From the NCBI GenBank assembly GCA_958448635.1, contig CAUDEQ010000002.1:1-64000 (forward strand): 64,000 nt of DNA, in the 5' to 3' direction. Source of the DNA: an uncultured Bacillota bacterium. Its GTDB lineage: Bacteria > Bacillota > Clostridia > Peptostreptococcales > Anaerovoracaceae. Position 1 is the stretch's first letter; each line of letters starts with the position of its first letter. The notes beneath the pieces are model-generated. The model had not been told where the DNA came from, searched no databases, and saw only the letters and a list, made by a program, of their open reading frames with translations. Positions 52,400 through 64,000 of this stretch are shown piece by piece. A program made the position numbers and the translations under genes.

Positions 52400-53494
52400 G
52401 TGACTGCAACAAGCATATCTTTGTGGGGACCTTTTTTTGCGGCTCTGATCGTTGCTGCCATTGTAACGCCTCTGTCCATAAAGGCGGCGCCCAAGATAGG
52501 AGCCATGGATATCCCCAAGGATGAAAGACGAATGCATGACAAGGCCATGCCCCGATTCGGAGGAGTGGCGATATATGCCGGCATCATGGTGGCGCTGGCT
52601 ATTTTTGCGTCCGATGAAAAGGGAATCATAAGTATCATGGTGGGATGCACTATGATATATATACTGGGGCTCATAGACGATATCAGGAATCTGTCTCCGA
52701 TAGTGAAGCTGCTGGGACAGGTGGCCTGTGCTGTTTTATTGTATGTTCAGGATATACGTATAGAGTTCATCACCAACTATTTCGGTGAGGGAAGCATGGT
52801 ATTCGGTGATATAGCCTGCTTCATAATCACCGTGCTGTGGGTGGTGGCGATAACCAATGCCGTAAATCTCATAGACGGGCTGGACGGACTGGCTTCGGGG
52901 ATAGCGGCCATTTCCGCCCTCTGCATCGGGTATGTGGCATATATACATGGAAGATATATCACGACCTTGGCGATGATGGCCATTGCAGGCGCATCGCTGG
53001 GCTTTCTGCCATACAACTTCCATCCGGCGAAGACCTTTATGGGTGACGGAGGATCTCAGCTTCTGGGCTTTTCCATCGCAGCCTTTTCTATAATGGGTAC
53101 GGTAAAGAGCACTACGGTAGTTGTGGTGATAATACCGGCTCTCGTTCTGGGACTGCCTATCTTCGATACGCTGATGGCCATAATCAGGAGAACTTTGAGA
53201 CATCAGTCCTTCGCCACTGCGGATAAGGAGCATCTGCACCACAGGATAATGAAGGCGGGATACGGACAGAGGAGAGCTGTGATGATCATGTACTGCATAA
53301 GCGGTATAATGGGCGTAGTGGCCGTTCTCTACAGCCGAGGCTTCGTGGTGGAATATCTGGGACTGCTGGCTGTGGCCGCTATGCTGATATATGTGCTGCT
53401 GACTGATACCAGCAACAGGAACGTCAGCGCCAGGGGCAGCAAGATACCCAGCGAGAAAAAGGAACTGAAGGAGAAAAAGACAAGCAAGCCATGA
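52400..53494 (+). CDS. TagO/WecA-type undecaprenyl-phosphate GlcNAc-1-phosphate transferase
   Basis: 364-residue polytopic membrane enzyme of the MraY family starting cell-wall polymer synthesis. Metal and substrate motifs: MDIPKDERRMHDKAMPRFGG, DDIRNLSPIVKLLGQ, NLIDGLDGLASG, MGDGGSQLLGF and the HLHHRI box typical of WecA/TagO. GTG start at 52400 after AGGAGAG. It overlaps the MATE gene by ATGA. Confidence 0.88.
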   Translation: MTATSISLWGPFFAALIVAAIVTPLSIKAAPKIGAMDIPKDERRMHDKAMPRFGGVAIYAGIMVALAIFASDEKGIISIMVGCTMIYILGLIDDIRNLSPIVKLLGQVACAVLLYVQDIRIEFITNYFGEGSMVFGDIACFIITVLWVVAITNAVNLIDGLDGLASGIAAISALCIGYVAYIHGRYITTLAMMAIAGASLGFLPYNFHPAKTFMGDGGSQLLGFSIAAFSIMGTVKSTTVVVVIIPALVLGLPIFDTLMAIIRRTLRHQSFATADKEHLHHRIMKAGYGQRRAVMIMYCISGIMGVVAVLYSRGFVVEYLGLLAVAAMLIYVLLTDTSNRNVSARGSKIPSEKKELKEKKTSKP

Positions 53495-54867
53495 CATATA
53501 ATGAAAATCTAAACACTATCGACAACAGAAATCTGCTGAAAATGATGGGTAGGGTAGCTCTTCCCATTGCGGCTCAAAGCCTTATAGGCTCCAGTCTGAG
53601 CCTTATAGACAACTTAATGGTGGGAAGTTTGGGAGAGCTGGAGCTCAATGCGGTAGGCGTATCGGTGCAGCTGTTCTTCATAAACTGGATGCTGCTGTTT
53701 GGATTTACCAGCGGGGCTGCCACATTCATATCGCAGTTTTACGGAGTAAACGACATAAAGAATATAAAGAAGACCACAGGCTTTGCCTTGACTGTAGCAG
53801 CAGGCATAGGTCTGATGTTTTTTGTTGTGGCCATGGTGCTGCCGGAATACGTGCTGAGGTTATTCACCAGATTTCCGGATGTCATAGAGCTGGGAGTCGT
53901 ATACATAAGAAACGGAGCGCCATGCTTCCTGTTTCTGGCCATAACCCAGCCCTTTACAGTGGCATTGAGGGCGACTCAGCAGACGAGGCTGCCTCTCTAC
54001 GCCAGCGTTACAGCTCTGGCAACCAACACCTTCCTCAACTATGTGCTGATATTCGGCAAATTCGGAGCGCCTGCGCTGGGAGTACAAGGCGCTGCCCTGG
54101 CCACATCCATAGCAAGATTCATAGAGATGTCCATAATACTCTACATAGTTTTTGTAAGAAAGAACATAGTTGCCGGAAGCATTTCGGAGTATTTCAGCTA
54201 TGGCAGGGATCTGGCTGCAAGGGTCATAAGAAATTCGTTGCCGACGACGATCAACGAAACGATGTGGGGTATCGGTACATCGTTATATGTTGCCGCCTTT
54301 GCAAGGATAAGCATAACCGCAGGGGCAGCCATACAGGCATGTAATACCATAAACAACATGTTTTCGCTGGCCGCCTTCAGCGTGGGAGATGCAGTCCTGA
54401 TCCTGGTGGGACAGAAGCTGGGTGAGGGAAAGAAGGAGCTGGCATATGAAATGTCGAAGAAAATGACCATGGCGGGACTGCTCATAGGTGTGGTCATGGG
54501 TATAGGAGTCATCGCCGCAGGCGAGCCGCTGCTGTCCCTTTTTGAATTCACCGAAGAGGGAGCAGATATGGCCGGCAAGATACTCATAATATACGGAGCG
54601 ACCATGTGGCTGGCGCTTTACAACGGGATACATGTGACAGGAACTCTGCGATGCGGAGGCGATACAAGATTTGCCATGTTCACCGAGGTGGGCACCGTAT
54701 GGATAATAGGTGTTCCCATGGCGTTTATAACATCTTTGTACCTGGGATGGCCTATATATTTCGCACTTCTTGCCGTAAAATCAGAGGAGCTGGTAAAGGG
54801 ATTGATCCTCACCAGACGATATTTCAGCAAAAAATGGTTGAAAAATGTGATACACGACATAAAATAA
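53491..54867 (+). CDS. MATE-family multidrug/metabolite exporter
   Basis: 458 residues with about 12 transmembrane segments in two repeated halves. PIAAQSLIGSSLSLIDNLMVGSLG at the start and LFGFTSGAATFISQFYG are MATE blocks. Probably a Na+- or H+-coupled exporter. The ATG overlaps the upstream stop, so it is co-translated with the TagO-type gene, which raises the chance of a cell-envelope or lipid-linked substrate, but drug export is equally possible. Confidence 0.87.
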   Translation: MTYNENLNTIDNRNLLKMMGRVALPIAAQSLIGSSLSLIDNLMVGSLGELELNAVGVSVQLFFINWMLLFGFTSGAATFISQFYGVNDIKNIKKTTGFALTVAAGIGLMFFVVAMVLPEYVLRLFTRFPDVIELGVVYIRNGAPCFLFLAITQPFTVALRATQQTRLPLYASVTALATNTFLNYVLIFGKFGAPALGVQGAALATSIARFIEMSIILYIVFVRKNIVAGSISEYFSYGRDLAARVIRNSLPTTINETMWGIGTSLYVAAFARISITAGAAIQACNTINNMFSLAAFSVGDAVLILVGQKLGEGKKELAYEMSKKMTMAGLLIGVVMGIGVIAAGEPLLSLFEFTEEGADMAGKILIIYGATMWLALYNGIHVTGTLRCGGDTRFAMFTEVGTVWIIGVPMAFITSLYLGWPIYFALLAVKSEELVKGLILTRRYFSKKWLKNVIHDIK

Positions 54868-54919
54868 TACAATGCTATAATTTATATATATAGTTTAATG
54901 AAAAACTAAATTTTCATAA

Positions 54920-54954
54920 AATTGTTTCACAATTACAGCAAATAGGTGTATAAT
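54920..54954 (+). promoter_or_regulatory. Promoter of the ATP synthase operon
   Basis: TTCACA (54926-54931), a 17-base spacer and TATAAT (54949-54954). A palindrome AATTGT-TTC-ACAATT (54920-54934) overlaps the -35 box and may be an operator. Confidence 0.7.
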
Positions 54955-54984
54955 CTGAACTGAAGGCGAAAGGGGACGTGTAAT

Positions 54985-55305
54985 ATGACTTATGTTATAG
55001 GGGCAGCAGCAGGGCTTGTTTTAGGCGTGATAATCGGTGCCCTGAAGAATCGTTTTATATGGGGAGATTACCTGCGCAGGGAGGACACCTCCGGCGAAGC
55101 CGGCGCTCTTTACGGGAGAATGCTGGCCAGCAATATCACAAACCTTGTTACGCTTATCATCGTTTTCTTTTTAAGAGATATCGTTCCTTTTGACGGCATA
55201 GCGTTTCTCATAGGGACGGCGGTGGCTCTGACAATCATGAGTAGGGCGCTGTCGCTGAAGCAAAGGAAGGATAAAGACCAGCGAAGGGAGGTAAGGATGC
55301 AATGA
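54985..55305 (+). CDS. atpI: ATP synthase subunit I-like protein
   Basis: 106 residues. Two to three hydrophobic helices (YVIGAAAGLVLGVIIGAL, LVTLIIVFFL, IAFLIGTAVALTIM) and a lysine/arginine-rich tail. Sequence identity to known AtpI is weak, so position as the first gene of an atp operon and overlap with atpB carry the call. AtpI-type proteins help c-ring assembly or Mg2+ handling. Confidence 0.68.
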   Translation: MTYVIGAAAGLVLGVIIGALKNRFIWGDYLRREDTSGEAGALYGRMLASNITNLVTLIIVFFLRDIVPFDGIAFLIGTAVALTIMSRALSLKQRKDKDQRREVRMQ

Positions 55306-55970
55306 TGGATGCATTAAGCTCTATGGGAATAACAAGCGGAATGATCACCAGCCTCGGCATCACCGTATTGCTGGCGGGGATTTCCATTTATGCAGGCAGA
55401 CGTCTGCAGACCATACCGGGCGGATTGCAGAATTTTATAGAATGGGCAGTGGGCGGACTCAACAAGTTTTTCACCGATATAATGGGCGAAAAGGCATGTA
55501 AAAAATATTTTCCGCTGATAGCAACATTGTTCATTTACATCCTTTTCTGTAACTATTCGGGACTGCTTCCCGGCTCGGGGCACATGCCGTGGCTGAATGC
55601 GCCGACAGGTTCGATAAACTGCACCATGGCAATGGCGGTTATCGTATTCGTAATGATGTTCTATGTGGGGATCAAGGAGAATAAGGGTCTTGGATATTTC
55701 AAGCATTATTTCAAGCCTTTTGCATTTCTGTTCCCGCTGATGATACTGGAGGATCTGGTCAAGCCTGTATCGCTGACCTTGCGACTTTACGGCAACATAT
55801 TTGGAGAGCATACTGTAATACAGTCGTTCTTCGATCTGGTACCTATCGGCCTGCCGGTGATAATGCAGGCTCTCAGCGTACTGATGGGATTGATACAGGC
55901 ACTGGTATTCTCGCTTCTGGCGGCCATATACATCAAGGAGGCCATGCCGGAGGAAGAGGAGCATTTATAA
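55302..55970 (+). CDS. atpB: F1Fo ATP synthase subunit a
   Basis: 222-residue membrane stator subunit. The essential arginine lies in SLTLRLYGNIFGEH (near residue 160), followed by QALVFSLLAAIYI in the last helix. It overlaps atpI by four bases (ATGA), so translation is coupled; a second ATG follows immediately at 55305. Confidence 0.94.
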   Translation: MMDALSSMGITSGMITSLGITVLLAGISIYAGRRLQTIPGGLQNFIEWAVGGLNKFFTDIMGEKACKKYFPLIATLFIYILFCNYSGLLPGSGHMPWLNAPTGSINCTMAMAVIVFVMMFYVGIKENKGLGYFKHYFKPFAFLFPLMILEDLVKPVSLTLRLYGNIFGEHTVIQSFFDLVPIGLPVIMQALSVLMGLIQALVFSLLAAIYIKEAMPEEEEHL

Positions 55971-56240
<270 letters not shown>

Positions 56241-56293
56241 CAGGGGACGGTGCGTCGCAGTACGCATAACTTCAATGGAAGGAAGGCTGAATT

Positions 56294-56787
56294 ATGGTAG
56301 AAGCATTAGGAATGAGTTTAACTGAATTCATATTTTACCTGATCAATTTTCTTATTCTGGTGGGCATACTGGGGAAGTTCCTCTATAAACCGTTTCTTGA
56401 GTTTATGGAAAACAGAAGGCAGTCCATACAGGACGCTCTGGACAATGCGGAGCTGACCAACAGGAGAGCCGATGAAAAGATGGAAAATTACAATAAGCGC
56501 ATTGCCAGGGCTGAAGAGGAAGGTCGAGAGATCATTAGGGAAGCCAAGCAGAGGGCAGACGCCCAGGCTGCCGAGATAATCGAAGAGGCAAACCGCAAGG
56601 CCAATGAGATGATGGTCAGGGCTGAGCAGAATATAGAGCGTGAGAAGGAAAAGGCCACGGAAGAAATGCGTCAGGAAATCGCAGCATTGGCAGTCCTTGT
56701 CGCTGAGAAAATCGTTGAGCGAGAAATCCAGCGTATAGGACAGGAGGCCATCGTTGACGAAGTGATCAAACAGGCGAGGAGTACGGG

Positions 56788-56800
<13 letters not shown>
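56294..56800 (+). CDS. atpF: F1Fo ATP synthase subunit b
   Basis: 168 residues: one N-terminal transmembrane helix (FIFYLINFLILVGILGKFLY) and a long charged coiled coil forming the peripheral stalk. It ends inside the atpH start, 13 bases overlapping. Confidence 0.93.
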
Positions 56801-58862
<2,062 letters not shown>

Positions 58863-58892
58863 TTTTTATAACGCAGGAAAGGAGGTGTGAGT

Positions 58893-59762
58893 ATGGCAGC
58901 TGAAAGCATGCAGGACATAAAGCGCCGTATAAAAAGCGTCACCAGCACAGAGCATATTACCAACGCCATGAAGCTGGTATCTGCCGGAAAGCTGAGAAAA
59001 GCAAAAGCGATATTCGAGAAAACCAATGAAAACTCACACTACATTACCCATACCATAGCTGAAATCTTCAACAGCAGTCCCGACGATATACCCGGTGAAT
59101 ATCTGGCGGGAAACAGGGAAATAAAAACCACATGCTACATCGTTGTCACCAGCAGCAGAGGTCTCTGCGGGGGCTTCAACAGCAATATACTCAAGGAGGC
59201 TCAGAGAGACATAGACGATGACTGGGAGGACCCTGTTATCCTGGCCATAGGGAGCAAGGGAAAGGAGTATTTCGAGAAGAGAGGATATAACGTCTATGAT
59301 GATTACTTAGCTCCTCCGGAGAATATTTCCTTCCTGGAGTCAAGGGAGATGAGCCTGCCTATAATAGACATGTATAACAAGGGCGTGATAGATGAAGTGG
59401 TGCTGATATATACATCCTTCATAAGCTCCATGGAGCAGGAAGTGAAAAACGTCACATTGCTGCCCTTTGAGCTGGAGCATGACCCTGAGATCATCAAGAA
59501 CACCAAGCAGGTGGAGTACGAGCCTTCCGTGGAAGCCGTATTCAACTACCTTGTGCCGAAATACGTTGAAATGATGATATACAGCGCAGTGGTGGAATCA
59601 GCGACATGCGAGCATGCGGCCAGAAGAATGGCCATGGAAAATGCCACGGACAATGCCAGGGAAATGCTGGATAAGCTTTCCCTGAACTATAACAGAGCCC
59701 GTCAGGCAGCAATAACAGATGAAATAATAGAAATCGTTGCCGGATCAGAGGCACAAAAATAG
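58893..59762 (+). CDS. atpG: F1Fo ATP synthase subunit gamma
   Basis: 289-residue central rotor shaft: IKRRIKSVTSTEHITNAMKLVSAGKLRKA at the N-terminus and MAMENATDNAREML...NRARQAAITDEIIEI at the C-terminus form the coiled coil. AAAGGAGG is 7 nt before ATG 58893; GTG 58887 is too near to that site. Confidence 0.95.
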   Translation: MAAESMQDIKRRIKSVTSTEHITNAMKLVSAGKLRKAKAIFEKTNENSHYITHTIAEIFNSSPDDIPGEYLAGNREIKTTCYIVVTSSRGLCGGFNSNILKEAQRDIDDDWEDPVILAIGSKGKEYFEKRGYNVYDDYLAPPENISFLESREMSLPIIDMYNKGVIDEVVLIYTSFISSMEQEVKNVTLLPFELEHDPEIIKNTKQVEYEPSVEAVFNYLVPKYVEMMIYSAVVESATCEHAARRMAMENATDNAREMLDKLSLNYNRARQAAITDEIIEIVAGSEAQK

Positions 59763-61169
<1,407 letters not shown>

Positions 61170-61181
61170 CAGGAGAGTATT

Positions 61182-61619
61182 ATGGCTAACAGTGTAAAAT
61201 TAGAAATAATAACTCCATCCAAGATGTTTTACCGCGGCTTTGTGGAGCTGGTCATCGCCACTACGCTGGAGGGTGATGAGGGCTTCATGTACGGTCATTC
61301 ATGGGCGTGCAAGCTGTTGGATATAGGAGAGCTGTGGATCCAGGAGGAGGGTGCGGACAAGGATGATTTTCGTGTCGCAGCCATATCGGGAGGCTTCATA
61401 GATGTAAAGGACAGTATCATCATCTATACGGACGCTGCCGAATGGGCCGAGGATATAGATATGGACAGAGTTCTCAGCGAAAAGGCCAAGGCGGAGGACT
61501 GGCTGGTAAAGCATGTGGATGACGGAGATCCTAACGACGTCATAAAGGCAAAGATCGCCATAACCAAGGCGGCAACCAGAAGTCATGTGGCGGGAGGAAG
61601 CCACAGGCACGGGCATTGA
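61182..61619 (+). CDS. atpC: F1Fo ATP synthase subunit epsilon
   Basis: 145 residues. N-terminal beta-sandwich (LEIITPSKMFYRG...GDEGFMYGHSWACKLL) and a C-terminal helical part, ending in an unusual His-rich SHRHGH. The normal LPGH-like loop is altered to MYGHSW. Its stop TGA is followed by the regulator gene. Confidence 0.88.
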   Translation: MANSVKLEIITPSKMFYRGFVELVIATTLEGDEGFMYGHSWACKLLDIGELWIQEEGADKDDFRVAAISGGFIDVKDSIIIYTDAAEWAEDIDMDRVLSEKAKAEDWLVKHVDDGDPNDVIKAKIAITKAATRSHVAGGSHRHGH

Positions 61620-61657
61620 TGCCTGCGCAATGTGCAGTAAAGGATAAGGAGCTTATA

Positions 61658-61909
61658 GTGGGAAGTGAGACGAGAACAGCATTGATAGGGATAATCGTAG
61701 AAAACGAGGCATCGGTCGAAAGGCTGAATGCCTTGCTTCATGATTACAGACATTATATAATAGGGCGAATGGGCGTGCCACATCCGAAAAAGGAGATGTC
61801 CATAATAAGCATTGCCCTTGAAGCGCAGCAGGATGTGATAAGTGCGCTTTCAGGCAAGCTGGGTGCTCTGGACGGAGTGAGCACCAAAACCATCTATTCG
61901 AAGAGCTGA
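61658..61909 (+). CDS. TM1266-type iron-only hydrogenase system regulator
   Basis: 83 residues with an ACT/NikR-like ferredoxin fold. GIIVENEASVERLNALLHDY, then IIGRMGVPHPKKEMSIISIALE and LSGKLGALDGVSTKTIYSK match the TM1266 family associated with [FeFe]-hydrogenase systems. AAGGAG lies 6 nt before GTG 61658, which fits the family N-terminus; the ATG at 61619 has no site. The cognate hydrogenase is 46 kb away at 13945 or elsewhere. Confidence 0.82.
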   Translation: MGSETRTALIGIIVENEASVERLNALLHDYRHYIIGRMGVPHPKKEMSIISIALEAQQDVISALSGKLGALDGVSTKTIYSKS

Positions 61910-61945
61910 TAACACCAGATCAAACAGGAATGGAGAATTCATACT

Positions 61946-62893
61946 ATGGCGACAATGGATATAATTACTGCGCTGGCAAAGATATTCATAATAATGCTGC
62001 CGGGATACATATTGAAAAAGACAGGAGTGCTCAGCAAGCAGCATGTCGAGGGAATGTCCTCGCTCATAACGAATGTGACGTTCCCATGCATGATAATAGT
62101 TTCCATGCAGATGGAATTCTCCATGGAGATACTGAACAACTGCAAAAATGCCATCATCGTCTTTTCCTGCATCATTGCGGTGACGATGGTACTGGCAAGG
62201 GTGGTCAGTAAGCGTGCGAAGCTGCCCAGGACTCAGTCCGGGATATTCGCATTCATGCTGATGTTCGGAAATACAGGCTTCATCGGGTTTCCTGTATTAA
62301 GCGGTCTCTTCGGACAGGAGGCTGTGCTTTACGGAGCATTGTGCGATGCGGTCTACAACATTTTCATGTTTACCATAGGCATAGCCCTTATCAAGCCGGG
62401 AGATGAAAGGCGTGACAGGCGGGAGGTCATAAGGCAGACTGTCAGGGAAAGTCTGAATCCGTGCTTTTTCGGGCTTATTATAGGTCTGGTGCTTTTCATC
62501 GGGCAGATATCTCTGCCTGAAATAATAGGAGGGCCTATGGAATCCATAGGAAATATCACCAGCCCTCTGGCCATGATAGTCATCGGAGCGCATTTGGCTG
62601 AAATAAACTTCGGGGAGCTGTTCAGAGCGAAGCATGCATATGTGGTATGTCTGCTGAAGCTGATAGTTACTCCGCTGATAGGGCTTGTCTTCGTAAAGCT
62701 GATAATCGGTACTGGAAGTCTGCTGGCGTCGGCTATAATAATAGAAGCGGCAATGCCTGTGGCCATGTGTTCAGTAATCTTCTCCGAGCAGTACAAGGCA
62801 GATGTGAACTTCGCCGTAAAAGGCGTAATGCTTACCACGGTAATGTGTATCGTTACCATACCGGTGTTTGCAATACTGCTGCAATATATATAA
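61946..62893 (+). CDS. AEC-family membrane transporter
   Basis: 315 residues with about ten transmembrane helices. The N-terminal FIIMLPGYILKKTGVLS, middle FMLMFGNTGFIGFPVLSGLFG and C-terminal AAMPVAMCSVIFSEQY blocks are those of the auxin-efflux-carrier family, which exports or imports small organic anions in bacteria. Substrate unknown. It begins 36 bases after the hydrogenase-system regulator and could share its transcript. Confidence 0.88.
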   Translation: MATMDIITALAKIFIIMLPGYILKKTGVLSKQHVEGMSSLITNVTFPCMIIVSMQMEFSMEILNNCKNAIIVFSCIIAVTMVLARVVSKRAKLPRTQSGIFAFMLMFGNTGFIGFPVLSGLFGQEAVLYGALCDAVYNIFMFTIGIALIKPGDERRDRREVIRQTVRESLNPCFFGLIIGLVLFIGQISLPEIIGGPMESIGNITSPLAMIVIGAHLAEINFGELFRAKHAYVVCLLKLIVTPLIGLVFVKLIIGTGSLLASAIIIEAAMPVAMCSVIFSEQYKADVNFAVKGVMLTTVMCIVTIPVFAILLQYI

Positions 62894-62930
62894 GCTAATC
62901 TGAAAAGGAAATATAGAAATTGAAAAAAAC

Positions 62931-62975
62931 AGGGTCTATAATCGAGCTGTACGTTTATAGACCCTATTTGTATTT
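62931..62975. terminator. Bidirectional terminator between AEC and ABC transporter genes
   Basis: AGGGTCTATA (62931-62940) and TATAGACCCT (62956-62965) form a perfect stem; ATTTGTATTTT follows on the plus strand, and the A run before the stem gives a T run on the minus strand. Confidence 0.85.
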
Positions 62976-62999
62976 TCTGTTTAATATGTCTGTTGAAAA

Positions 63000-63749
63000 T
63001 CACGCCTTCAGCATAGCCGAAAGGAATGCTCTGAGCCTTTCATTATCAGGGTTATCGAATATCTCCTTAGGAGAGCCGCAGGCTACTATTTTACCTGCAT
63101 CGATGAATACGACCTTATCGGCGACCTCCTTGGCAAATCCCATCTCGTGTGTGACCACTATCATGGTATTATCCTTGGATTTGAGGCTTTTGATTACCCT
63201 CAGGACCTCGCCCGTAAGCTCGGGATCCAACGCAGATGTCGGTTCGTCAAAGCAGAGGATATCGGGCTCCATGGCCATGGCTCTTGCTATGGCGACTCTC
63301 TGCTGCTGCCCGCCGGACAGCTGCCATGGATAGTTATCGGTCTTTTCAGTCAGACCCACCTTGGCTATCAGCTCGTCGGCAATGTCGCTGATCTCGTTGT
63401 CGGGGTGCTTCTTGAGGAGCTTAGGAGCCAGAGTGATGTTCTCCTTTACCGTGTACTGAGGGAAAAGGTTGAACTGCTGGAATACCATGCCGAAATGCAG
63501 GCGGTTTTTCCTGATCTCCTCTTCGGTTATCTTTTTCTCTCCGTCATATATGGTTTCGCCTTTAACCTTTATGGTGCCCTTTTCAGCAAGCTCCAGATAG
63601 TTGATACATCTTAAAAGCGTCGTCTTTCCTCCTCCGGAGGAGCCGATTATGGCCATTACCTCGCCCTTTTCAAGAGAGAGATCGACGCCCTTGAGGACTT
63701 CAACCTTGCCAAAGGTCTTATGCAGATTGTTTACTTCCAATATTGGCAT
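63000..63749 (-). CDS. glnQ: Polar amino-acid ABC transporter ATP-binding protein
   Basis: 249 residues. Walker A GSSGGGKTT near residue 36, Q-loop FQQFNLF, signature LSGGQQQRVAIARA near 143, Walker B ILCFDEPTSALDP. The sequence is of the GlnQ/ArtP type that energises uptake of glutamine, arginine or other polar amino acids. It follows a permease gene of the same family on the minus strand; specificity would be set by the binding protein, which is outside the window. Confidence 0.9.
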   Translation of the reverse strand: MPILEVNNLHKTFGKVEVLKGVDLSLEKGEVMAIIGSSGGGKTTLLRCINYLELAEKGTIKVKGETIYDGEKKITEEEIRKNRLHFGMVFQQFNLFPQYTVKENITLAPKLLKKHPDNEISDIADELIAKVGLTEKTDNYPWQLSGGQQQRVAIARAMAMEPDILCFDEPTSALDPELTGEVLRVIKSLKSKDNTMIVVTHEMGFAKEVADKVVFIDAGKIVACGSPKEIFDNPDNERLRAFLSAMLKA

Positions 63750-63762
63750 TATTGACTCCTTC

Positions 63763-64000
63763 CTATTTAAAATAGCTCAGCTTCTTCTCCAGCTTGGAAA
63801 ATGCGATGGTCAGCAGTCCGCTGAACAGGAGGTAATACGCACCTGTCATAAACAGCGGCCAGATAAGTCCGTCGGATTTGATGAACACCTGCCCTGCCCA
63901 TATAAGTTCATAGACAGCGATGATCCTGGCGAGAGAAGTATCCTTAACGAGGTTGATGAACTCATTGCTCATCGGAGGAAGGATCCTCTTAACGACCTGA
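63763..64000 (-). CDS. Polar amino-acid ABC transporter permease, C-terminal part
   Basis: Open from the right edge of the window to a TAG at 63763; 79 codons are visible. VVKRILPPMSNEFINLVKDTSLA is the conserved EAA-type cytoplasmic loop of HisM/GlnP permeases, followed by a last transmembrane segment and the ending KLEKKLSYFK. The gene is truncated by the window edge, not by mutation. Thirteen bases separate it from glnQ. Confidence 0.85.
   Translation of the reverse strand, partial: QVVKRILPPMSNEFINLVKDTSLARIIAVYELIWAGQVFIKSDGLIWPLFMTGAYYLLFSGLLTIAFSKLEKKLSYFK

Overview
The window looks like chromosomal DNA of an anaerobic, probably spore-forming Bacillota, most likely class Clostridia. 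The signs are a group B-type [FeFe]-hydrogenase with a TM1266-type hydrogenase-system regulator, SpoIIE, a single-chain PurL, an EFR1 flavodoxin-ferredoxin, a biotin-dependent decarboxylase module and a low-to-medium G+C genome rich in AGA/AGG and ATA codons. I see no rRNA, tRNA, CRISPR array, transposase or phage gene. Genus cannot be fixed; a relative of the Anaerovoracaceae/Family XIII group is only a guess.

Layout. (1) 1-6350: a visibly more AT-rich cassette with two PucR-family regulators flanking a LysP-like permease, an arginase/agmatinase-family hydrolase and a homoserine dehydrogenase. It looks like an acquired catabolic unit for a guanidino or basic amino acid. (2) 6663-12753: late cobalamin assembly (TIM-barrel protein, CobT, CobU, CobS, a degenerate CobU-like protein, a CobC-like phosphatase), interrupted by an oppositely oriented class V aminotransferase. 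(3) 12853-15381: cysteine synthase and a [FeFe]-hydrogenase. (4) 15799-27449: a nine-gene purine operon (purL-E-C-M-N-F, a PurO-type cyclohydrolase, a stand-alone AICAR transformylase, purD) behind a PurBox pair and ended by a strong terminator. (5) 27867-32587: a cytidylate-kinase-like protein, EFR1, metG and a convergent tatD. (6) 32818-46494: a housekeeping block whose order resembles the Bacillus spoIIE-tilS-ftsH-coaX-dusB-cysK region, with a third PucR, glyA and a decarboxylase module inserted and no hpt gene. (7) 46746-49771: an amino-acid permease with a stop at codon 3 and a SucD-like CoA-acylating aldehyde dehydrogenase, both on the minus strand. (8) 50124-54867: prepilin peptidase, a composite inverted-repeat element, truA, dCMP deaminase, a TagO/WecA-type transferase and a MATE exporter. 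(9) 54985-62893: a complete F1Fo ATP synthase operon (atpIBEFHAGDC), the TM1266-type regulator and an AEC transporter. (10) 63000-64000: a polar amino-acid ABC transporter, cut by the window edge.

The most interesting signals are: an identical-architecture palindrome TTTGT-N7-ACAAA in three intergenic regions (in front of both 5'-end pucR genes and the class V aminotransferase); a conserved leader element found in two 5' untranslated regions (27751-27836 and 41072-41163), with a weaker third copy; a PurF whose glutaminase nucleophile cysteine is replaced by glycine; the split purH solution; the permease with ATG-GGT-TAA at its start; the Na+-type signature in the ATP synthase c subunit beside a decarboxylase module that lacks its membrane beta subunit; and the composite repeat at 50815-51011. 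All assignments come from reading motifs by eye; no database search was run.
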